Assembly: GCA_029259655.1 (NCBI GenBank)
Contig: JAJDET010000319.1
Coordinates: forward strand, 1-40,148
DNA length: 40,148 nucleotides
Origin: Planctomycetota bacterium
Lineage (GTDB): Bacteria; Planctomycetota; UBA1135; GCA-002686595
Direction: 5' to 3'
Within the stretch, counting starts at the first letter, position 1, and each line of letters begins with the position of its first letter. Below are positions 16,319 through 23,211 of this stretch, piece after piece. The translations under genes were made by a program, and so were the position numbers. Under the pieces are notes generated by a model, which worked only from the letters and a program-made list of their open reading frames with translations, was not told the origin of the DNA and searched no databases.

Positions 16319-17848
16319 TCAATCCGCCCGCGAGTCGAAGAACGCTCCGGAGACCACCACGGCGTAGCCCGGTCGAGTCTGTCCGATCACGTTCTCGGGC
16401 GCGCCGACGAGGATCTCGGACAGGCCGTCGCCGTCGAGGTCGCCGATGTCGGCCGTGGCCGTCCCGAACTGGTCGTTGGGATCCAGGCCGCGCGCGGACG
16501 CGAGCAGCGACAGGTCGGCTCCCGAGTAGAGATAGAGGCTCCCGGGGCGGTCGAGCATCCCCTCCTTGCTGACGGTGATCGACGACGGCGCACCCACCAA
16601 GAGGTCGTCGTGTCCGTCGCCGTCTCTATCGCCCGCGTTGATGCACGACCAGCCGAACTGGTCGCCGAGCGCAGGGCCCGTGAGCTCGCCGAGCAACGAC
16701 GTGTCCTTTCTCGAGAAGACGCGGACGTACCCCGGCCCGTGATAGTCACCGACCCAGCCGCTCTGTACCGCACCGACGGCGATCCGGGCGATGAAACCTC
16801 CGGGATCGCGAAGGGTCGCGATGGAGAACCCGAAGCGGTCCATGCGTGCGGTGCCCTTCCACGTCACGAGCCGACGTCCCGTCCGGCTCGAGAACACACC
16901 CGCGGCTCCGCGTTCGTGGTTGGGTCCGGCGCCCGTAGCCGGGCGGCCCTGGCCGCCGACTTCTCGCTGCAGGCCGTCGTAGCTATAGAGGAAGGCGCCT
17001 CCGGCGAAGTCCGGCTTCCCGTCGCCGTCGACGTCGTCCATGGGCACGATGCAGTGCCCCATGTGACCGTTGTAGCCCGCGCCGAAGGCTCGCGAGAGGA
17101 CCTCGAAGGTCGCGCTCGACAGGACCTCGATGCTGCCCTCGTTGTTGATCCGTTTCTCGTTGAGCGGTCGCGGATCGTCTGCCTTCTCGACGCCGACCAG
17201 GAGGTCGCGCTTCCCGTCACCATCCATGTCCGCGATCGTGGCGAGAGAGGTCCCGAAGCGGTCTCCCCAGCGGAGTCCCGGAAGCCGCCGGATCAACGTT
17301 CCCGTCGCTCCCGAGAACACGAACACGCCACCCGTGTTCTCGTCCTCGGAGTTCGCGATGCGGTCCCCGCCGTCGTGCAGGTACGCGCCGACCACGACCT
17401 CCCGGGCTCCGTCCCCGTCGAGGTCGATGATCGTGCCGAGCGCGGCCCCGAAGTGGTCGTCGGTCCCGTCGATGTTCTTGCTGTCCGTGGCGTGCAGGGT
17501 GTACAGGCGTGCGCCCGTCGCACCGGAGTAGGCGTGGACGTAGCCGGGCGCTGCATGGGGAGCCGGTCGGGGTCCACCGTTCACGTTCTGGTGCGCACCG
17601 ACGGCGAAGTCCGGGATCGAGTCGCCGGTCACGTCGCCGAGGCCCGTGACGGCCGCCCCGAACCAGTCGCCGGGGTGATCCCCATGGAGTCGGAACAGAA
17701 CGGCGTCTGCAGGAAGGGGCGCGGGAGGCCCTGCCAAGCTCCGGACGGGTTCCGTCGACTGCGGACCATGTTCGTCGCCGCAGGAGAGGGTGCACACGAC
17801 TGCGAGCCCGGTGAGCACGAGACGGGCGACGGAGCACGAGGGAGCCAT
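16319..17848 (-). CDS. FG-GAP/VCBS repeat beta-propeller lipoprotein
   Basis: The chosen start, ATG 17848, gives 509 residues with a signal peptide ending VVCTLSC, so Cys23 is the likely lipidated residue; the frame extends upstream without signal-like sequence. Seven integrin-alpha-like FG-GAP blades begin near residues 62, 132, 196, 263, 338, 397 and 460. Five or six of them carry Ca2+-binding loops of the D-x-D-G-D-G type, such as DLDGDG (142-147), DMDGDG (207-212), DVDGDG (272-277), DRDGDG (407-412) and DLDGDG (470-475). The number of blades fits a complete seven-bladed propeller. Such proteins sit on the cell surface and bind ligands or partners in a calcium-dependent way; no enzyme motif is seen. 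It is the first gene of a leftward run with the SGNH hydrolase and metallophosphoesterase, and is divergent from the SGNH-TPR gene, sharing a 132-base region. Confidence 0.9.
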   Translation of the reverse strand: MAPSCSVARLVLTGLAVVCTLSCGDEHGPQSTEPVRSLAGPPAPLPADAVLFRLHGDHPGDWFGAAVTGLGDVTGDSIPDFAVGAHQNVNGGPRPAPHAAPGYVHAYSGATGARLYTLHATDSKNIDGTDDHFGAALGTIIDLDGDGAREVVVGAYLHDGGDRIANSEDENTGGVFVFSGATGTLIRRLPGLRWGDRFGTSLATIADMDGDGKRDLLVGVEKADDPRPLNEKRINNEGSIEVLSSATFEVLSRAFGAGYNGHMGHCIVPMDDVDGDGKPDFAGGAFLYSYDGLQREVGGQGRPATGAGPNHERGAAGVFSSRTGRRLVTWKGTARMDRFGFSIATLRDPGGFIARIAVGAVQSGWVGDYHGPGYVRVFSRKDTSLLGELTGPALGDQFGWSCINAGDRDGDGHDDLLVGAPSSITVSKEGMLDRPGSLYLYSGADLSLLASARGLDPNDQFGTATADIGDLDGDGLSEILVGAPENVIGQTRPGYAVVVSGAFFDSRAD

Positions 17849-17980
17849 GATCGCCTGGAGGATACCGAGATCCCCGGGCACGAGGAACGGCCGTCGAACG
17901 CGAGCGACAAGGGGGGTGCGAGGGGAATCCGTCGCTGTCCACCGAGATCCGACGACGCTTCCGGACGCTAGACTCACGCC

Positions 17981-19666
17981 ATGACTCGCGCCAAACAGGA
18001 GCTCCCGCTCGAGAAGAAGGTCCTGTTTGCGCTGGTCCCCACCCTGGTGCTCCTGGGGCTCGCGCTGATAGCGGAGCTCGTGCTGCGCGTGCTGCCGCTG
18101 CGCTTCTCCGACGATCCCTACCTGAACCTGACCTCGCCGTCGTCGATCTTCTCGGAGGTCGAGGAGGATGGGGCGAGCTACTTCCACGTCGTCCACCCGG
18201 AGACGTATCGCAGCCGGGACCTGCGCTTCACGGTCGAGAAGCCGGAGAACACCCTGCGCGTCTTCTGCCTGGGGGGGTCCGCCAGCGCCGGATGGCCGCA
18301 TCCGCCAGACGAGATCTACAGCGAGTACCTGGCGGCTGCCCTGCAAGAGGCCTTCCCCGAGCGTCAGGTCGAGGTCCTGAACGTGAGCGCGCACGCGTGG
18401 GCGAGCTACCGCGTGCGGCAGGTCTTCGACGAGGTGGTCCGAATGGACCCGGACCTCATGATCCTCTACAGCGGCAACAACGAGTTCCTGGAGCGCCGCA
18501 CCTACCGGGGCCGCACCGCCGGCATCACGCGGAGCTCCCGCCTGCTCCAGTTCATCAGCAGCCACGGACGGCGCTGGTTGCAGCCCGAGAACACGCTGCG
18601 GGGAGGAAACCGCGATCACCGCCTGCACGACCGCTGGACCCGGGTCGAACGCGTCGCGCGGGAGCTGCGGCAGGACCCCGAGCAACTCGCCAAGGTCGGG
18701 GAGCACTTCGCCTACACCGTGCAGCACATGGTCGACGAGGCGAGTCGGCACGACGTCCCCCTCATGCTCGTGGCGGTCCCGGTGAACCTGCGCGACTGGT
18801 ATCCCAACGTGTCGATCAACGAGCTGACGGGGAGCGCTCTCGAAGAGTGGCGGGAGGTCTTCGAGCTAGGCCGGCGACACTCGCTGGAGGAGCGTCCGGA
18901 GGAGGCCGTCGAGGCGTTCGACCGCGCGATCGAACTCGAGCCGCTGCACGCAGCCTCGTTCTTTCATCGCGGGCGAGCCCTGGCGACGCTGGGACGTCAC
19001 GAAGAAGCACTCGAGGCGTTCCGCAAGGCCAGCGACCTGGACCACAATCCGTTCCGGGCTCTGAGCTCGTTCAACCAGACGCTCCGATTGCTGGCCGATC
19101 GCGGCGACGACGTCATCCTCCTCGACGCAGAGGCCGCCTTCGTCGCGGCGACCGCACCGCACGCGCCCGGCTTCGACCTCTTCCTCGACTACGTTCACCC
19201 GAGCAAGCAGGGAAACCTGCTGATCGCCCGTGCAGCCTTCGAGACGATCGTCGAGAGCGGCGTGCTAGGAAAACCCACGGGCACGAGGGAGTTCGTGCAC
19301 GAGGACGTGCCGCACGAGGACACGGGAGCACCCTACGACGAGCGCCAGGACCTGCGCATGCAGAAGTCGTTGATCGGTCTCTTCGAGCTGATGCACCAGT
19401 ACGAGGGGGTGGTCGAGAAGACCGCCGACACGCTCCGGATGATGAAGGGCGGGGGCGGCTATCCCCCCGGCGACAAGGAGCCGACACGCGCCGAGTACAG
19501 GACCTACTTCCGGAAGGTGTACGACCTCCACGCGGAGTACCTGGAGATGGAGAGGAAGGCGCTGCTCGGCGAAGAGCACGACCCCGACTACGAGGAGAAG
19601 CTCAAGCGCTACTACCGGGAGGTGCTGCTCCCGGAGGACTTCGAGCAGCACACGGAAGCCGAGTAG
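17981..19666 (+). CDS. Membrane-anchored SGNH hydrolase with TPR insertion
   Basis: This 561-residue protein has an N-terminal transmembrane helix (14-37). The SGNH block I is degenerate, CLGGSASAG (96-104), with Ser100 as probable nucleophile. Block III is SGNNEFLE (164-171), with Asn166/Asn167, and the dyad block is DYVHPSKQGN, giving Asp403 and His406. Two TPR-like helical pairs (about 296-356) are inserted before this last block, and a long charged helical tail (450-561) follows. GGSxSxG/GNNE enzymes with TPRs recur in planctomycetes and myxobacteria; the TPRs probably recruit a partner. The stop codon is within a hairpin shared with the convergent gene. Start ATG 17981 is supported by the membrane helix directly after it. 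Confidence 0.85.
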   Translation: MTRAKQELPLEKKVLFALVPTLVLLGLALIAELVLRVLPLRFSDDPYLNLTSPSSIFSEVEEDGASYFHVVHPETYRSRDLRFTVEKPENTLRVFCLGGSASAGWPHPPDEIYSEYLAAALQEAFPERQVEVLNVSAHAWASYRVRQVFDEVVRMDPDLMILYSGNNEFLERRTYRGRTAGITRSSRLLQFISSHGRRWLQPENTLRGGNRDHRLHDRWTRVERVARELRQDPEQLAKVGEHFAYTVQHMVDEASRHDVPLMLVAVPVNLRDWYPNVSINELTGSALEEWREVFELGRRHSLEERPEEAVEAFDRAIELEPLHAASFFHRGRALATLGRHEEALEAFRKASDLDHNPFRALSSFNQTLRLLADRGDDVILLDAEAAFVAATAPHAPGFDLFLDYVHPSKQGNLLIARAAFETIVESGVLGKPTGTREFVHEDVPHEDTGAPYDERQDLRMQKSLIGLFELMHQYEGVVEKTADTLRMMKGGGGYPPGDKEPTRAEYRTYFRKVYDLHAEYLEMERKALLGEEHDPDYEEKLKRYYREVLLPEDFEQHTEAE

Positions 19667-19671
19667 CGGCT
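19657..19671. terminator. Hairpin spanning both convergent stop codons
   Basis: AGCCG (19657-19661), loop AGTAG and CGGCT (19667-19671) form a perfect 5-bp stem. The loop contains the TAG of the plus-strand SGNH-TPR gene, and the right arm runs into the minus-strand stop at 19670-19672. There is no T tract. This is the same arrangement as at 941-955. Confidence 0.35.
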
Positions 19672-22107
19672 AGTCTCCCTGCGGACACAGCTCGACCACC
19701 GCGGGGACGGGGCCGACGTCGGTCCACTCGACGGCGGGCAGGTCATCGATGAGCTCCCGCGTCCAGAAGCGCGGCCAACGCTCCTGCGCGTCCGGTGTGA
19801 TCCAGAGGACCGTCCCGGCCGGGTACGCGAGCTGAACCCCGCCCGCGTCATCGGTCGTCACGCGGGACTGGAGCACGCGACCGTCCCGGTCGGTGGTCAT
19901 GACCAGGAGCTTCGCATTCGAGGCGGCCGTGTCGTCCTCCTCGCAGCGAGCTCGGAGCTCGTGTCGCTCGAGCGCGAGGTCGACTCGCGTGCGCCCGACT
20001 CCGCCCGGAGGAACCGTCACCGCGTTCTCGAGGACGACCTCGAAGCGACGGTCGCGGGGCTGGACCCTGACTCGATAGTCGCCGCCCGCCGCGACCAGGC
20101 GGCTCGCTCCGCCTCCCGAGGTGGTGCCCTGGGCCCAGTGCACGTCGTTCGCGAGCGTGATCGTGTATCCGTCCGCCGGCGCTCCGTCGACCTGCAGCGC
20201 GACCTCGAGGTTCCCCCAGAAGTCCGCGCGCAGATCGAAGTCCAGACCGACGTCTCCGGGTCGGTCGACGGAGAAGTCGATGTCCCGCAGGATCAGGCCG
20301 TCGCCCCGGTCACGCTCCACACCCGTCGCGGAGTAGACCAACGCGATGCACGTCTCGCCGATGGCCAGTGGGCCCACCCGGAACGAGCCGTCCGGCCTCA
20401 CGCGGCTCCCGGCGGCTTCCACGTCGGGCTCCCACAACTCGATGCTCTTGTGCTGCGTGTGCTCCGAGACTCCGACGAGCACCTCGAGGCCCTCCAACGA
20501 GACCCCCGGTGGGACCAGGAGCTCTCCGACCACGTACGAGAAGGGTCCGCACAGGACGTCGAGCCAGGGAGCATCGCCCGGGAGGAGGTCGAGCTCGCGC
20601 ACGACTTCGAGTCCCGGCCCGGGCAGGACGCGCACGATGGCGTGCCCGGTCGCGGCATCCGACAGGACGAACCTGCCCTCGGGTCCGGTGGTCGTGCGGC
20701 CGACCTCCTTGCGAAACCTCCGCTCGTCCTCGTCGGACCACACCCAGCCCTTGAAGAAGGGGCTCTCGGGCGAATCGTCGAGCAGCGCCGGGCGATAGAG
20801 GATCACCGCCGTGTCGGCGAGAGGCGCTCCATCGCCGGCGCGGACGACGCCCTCGATCCGCGCCCTTCCGGCATCCTGGAGCCGTGCGACGACGTCCCGT
20901 GTCTCGCCCGGAACGAGACCGGAGACCGCTACCTCGAGCGGATCTCGACCCCGAGTCTCGAGCAGCAGCGTGTAGTCCCCGGGGACGAAGCCCTGGAAGA
21001 CCCCGTCGGGAGGCGGAGCTTGATCGGCCTCGAGCAGGGTAGAAGAGTTCGGGGTGAAGCTGACTCCGTGGATGCGCGCGGACAGGCGGTAGCTCGGTAC
21101 GGGTGCTCCGGCCCCGTCGATCACGGACAGTCGTATGGAGCCGTTTCCGACCAGGGATGCACCGACCCTGGAGCCCGGCGTGACTCCGTCCCGCGTCCAC
21201 GTGCGAAACCCAGGTGCCTCGACTCGGACGCTGTACGTGAGCGCGGGGTCGAGATCATCGAAGGAGTAGCTGTTCGCAGAGCCCGGAATCTTCGTGGACG
21301 CGACGGGTTCGCGACCCGCTGCTCGCACCGTGATGGCGATCTCGTCGACGAGGGGGCTGGAGAAGTTGTTGCGCATCCAGGGAACCACAGTGATCCGCCG
21401 GCCCAGCCGGGTCCCGTGTACGTGATCCGCACCTCCTCGACCCCACCCGGCTCGATCCGAACGACGGGACCTTCGATCCAGTTGGCGAGATCGTTGTGAG
21501 CGCTGACCGACACCTCTCCCGGAGGGATGCCGTCGATCCGAAACCTCCCCGTGGACGGATCCAGCTCGGACGTGCACCAGCCCGGCGAGCGGCCGTCGCC
21601 GAAGGGATCGAGGTCCCGCCGCGCGAGCACGCCCCATTCACCCTCGACGGGACGACCGCTCGGATCGACGATGCTCCCCTCGACCGAGCCGACCTCCTCG
21701 AGCACCAGATCGCCAAGTGACCGGACCTCCCCGGAACGGAGCCGCGGAAGCCACCAGCTGGCTGCCGCAAGACCGGGGGGCTCCACGACGACCTTGACCA
21801 GCATCGAGGGCGCCAGCTCGAGCGTGAACTCGAACTCGCCGTCCGCGCCCGTCACCTGGTGCAGGTCCTCCCACTCCCGGGGTCCGCCTGCCGTCTCACT
21901 GCTCTGGTTCCGGTTCCGCTCGAGCCGGATAGGTAGCGCGTGTACCGGCCATCCTTCCGGGGAGAGGATGCGGCCCCTCACCAGGGTCGTCTGCGCGACC
22001 TCGACGGTGGGCGACGACTGCCGCAGGAAGTGCGCCAGCTCGAGAACGTTCGTGGCGAAGCTCGTGAGAGCGGCGGAGACGAGGAGCGCGGGGAGGAAGA
22101 AGCACAT
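19670..22107 (-). pseudogene. Carboxypeptidase-regulatory-like exported protein, interrupted by a one-base frameshift
   Basis: The 5' part reads from ATG 22107 (hydrophobic segment at residues 2-20, then CNA-B-like units such as VRGRILSPEGWPV and VEGSIVDPSGRPV) up to VRITYTGP near 21410. From there the homologous reading continues in the next frame as RLGRRITVVPW and on to the stop codon at 19670 (ending AVVELCPQGD). One extra C in the minus-strand run at 21409-21411 would join the two halves into YTGP-R-LGRRITVV and give an uninterrupted 812-residue protein. The region is therefore either a sequencing/assembly slip or a recent inactivating deletion; intact codon character on both sides favours recent. 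The protein would be anchored or secreted and consist mostly of repeats, resembling the outer part of the ECF fusion at 9702-12269 but without sigma domains. Confidence 0.75.
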
Positions 22108-22180
22108 GCAGGGCCTGTGGGTGACGGTGCGGGCGACACCGTCCACAACCCTGCGCGTCGCGCCGGGTTCCGGAGAACGG

Positions 22181-22570
22181 TCAGGCCGGCGGCCGTTCCG
22201 CGAAGCTCGCCGGATCCACCGGACGCGGCGGCACCAGTCCGCGCTCGAAGCGTGCCTGCCAGACCAGCATGACGACGGCGAGGAGTCCGAGGGCGCTCAG
22301 CAGGCCGAAGAGGCCCGCGCGCATCATCGCGAGGATCTCGAGCAACGTGATCACCTCGTTCTTCGCCTCGGGCGGGGACCAGAGGCAGAAGAAGAGCACC
22401 GAGAGCAGGAGGCTCGCCCCGAAGAAGCGCATCCAGAAGCGAGCCCGGTGGGGGGCGCCGCAGATCTCGCACAGGATGTCGTACAGCGGGCGCTTCACGG
22501 CGACGAGCGTCGCGACGGCCAGGAGGAACAGGAGTCCGAGGGCGGTGAAGAAGCCGGTGATGGGATCCAT
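22181..22570 (-). CDS. Small membrane protein with a Cys-x2-Cys-x3-His motif
   Basis: This 129-residue protein has three hydrophobic helices (about 5-25, 47-64 and 84-104). Between the first two lies CEICGAPH (34-41), a possible metal-binding knuckle facing one side of the membrane. The Shine-Dalgarno sequence AAGGAG (complement of 22577-22582) is the best in the window and fixes the ATG at 22570. The gene is 30 bases downstream of the GbsR/MarR-type regulator and is almost certainly co-transcribed, so it is the probable target or effector of that regulator. I recognise no named family. Metal or redox sensing is a guess based only on the Cys/His group. Confidence 0.75.
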   Translation of the reverse strand: MDPITGFFTALGLLFLLAVATLVAVKRPLYDILCEICGAPHRARFWMRFFGASLLLSVLFFCLWSPPEAKNEVITLLEILAMMRAGLFGLLSALGLLAVVMLVWQARFERGLVPPRPVDPASFAERPPA

Positions 22571-22576
22571 GGCGAT

Positions 22577-22582
22577 CTCCTT
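22577..22582 (-). promoter_or_regulatory. Strong Shine-Dalgarno site of the small membrane protein
   Basis: AAGGAG on the minus strand, six bases before the ATG at 22570. It is notably stronger than the sites of neighbouring genes and suggests efficient translation of the second cistron of the regulator pair. Confidence 0.6.
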
Positions 22583-22600
22583 GCGGGGGGAAGGTCGGGG

Positions 22601-23149
22601 TCAGCGCTTCGAACGGGGCTTCTTCCTGCTCCGTAGCGAACGCGCGCTCTTCACCAGGGCCTTGAGGCCGAGGCGTGGGATGAGGCCGCCGTCGAGGAAG
22701 GTCGCGGCGGTCGAGTCGATCAGGCCCATCAGCCCCTCGAGCTCGGCCAGCCGGGAGCGCAGCGCGCTCGCGTCGGCGGATCGGTCGCCGACCAGCTCGG
22801 CGTTCCAGCCGCCGACGGCCTCGGCGATGGGGTTCCACTCGCGTCGCTTGCGCGTCGCGACGATGCCGCGGATGACCTTCTCGGGATCCTCCTCGACGCG
22901 ATACGTCACGCGGCGGCTCCCGGCCTGGCGTTCGGAGTGGACCAGTCCCCAGTCGGCCAGATCGCGGCAAGCCATGCTCACGGCTCCACGGCTCATCTCG
23001 AGCATGTCTGCGATCGTCTCGCCGTCGAGCGGGTCGGCGGTGGAGAGGAGCAGGGCGTGGACGCGCGCCGTGGCGGGCGATATCCCCCAGAAGGGCCCCA
23101 GGCGAGCCCAGAGGAGGCCGAGCTCCGTGCGGACGTTCTCGAGCGCCAT
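22601..23149 (-). CDS. GbsR/MarR-family winged-helix transcriptional regulator
   Basis: The chosen ATG at 23149 gives 182 residues and places the family's typical N-terminal helix (ELGLLWARLGPFWGISPATARVHALL region) at the start; the frame stays open upstream to 23350 through sequence that does not look coding. The winged helix-turn-helix covers about residues 24-85, with LDGETIADMLEMSRGAVSMA (41-60) as the recognition region and GSRRVTYRVEEDPEKV (78-93) as the wing. The C-terminal half is helical and presumably dimerises; the tail is Lys/Arg-rich. Family members repress genes for osmoprotectant or small-molecule handling, often with their own gene. A palindromic candidate operator lies 30-53 bases upstream of the ATG, and the only co-directional partner is the three-helix membrane protein. 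Confidence 0.85.
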   Translation of the reverse strand: MALENVRTELGLLWARLGPFWGISPATARVHALLLSTADPLDGETIADMLEMSRGAVSMACRDLADWGLVHSERQAGSRRVTYRVEEDPEKVIRGIVATRKRREWNPIAEAVGGWNAELVGDRSADASALRSRLAELEGLMGLIDSTAATFLDGGLIPRLGLKALVKSARSLRSRKKPRSKR

Positions 23150-23178
23150 CCCTAGAGGGTACGGGATTGACGGCCTTG

Positions 23179-23202
23179 AACTTTCAAATACTTCGGAAAG
23201 TT
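23179..23202. promoter_or_regulatory. Candidate operator upstream of the GbsR/MarR-type gene
   Basis: AACTTTC (23179-23185) and GAAAGTT (23196-23202) are perfect inverted 7-base arms around a 10-base spacer, 24 bases in all, in an A/T-rich patch that contrasts with its surroundings. A second small palindrome, TTGAA-CT-TTCAA, overlaps the left arm (23176-23187). The site is 30-53 bases upstream of the regulator's ATG and ten bases from the stop codon of the kinase gene at 23212. Position, symmetry and the presence of a dimeric winged-helix regulator suggest autoregulation; this is inferred. Confidence 0.5.
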
Positions 23203-23211
23203 GGAGCGGGG

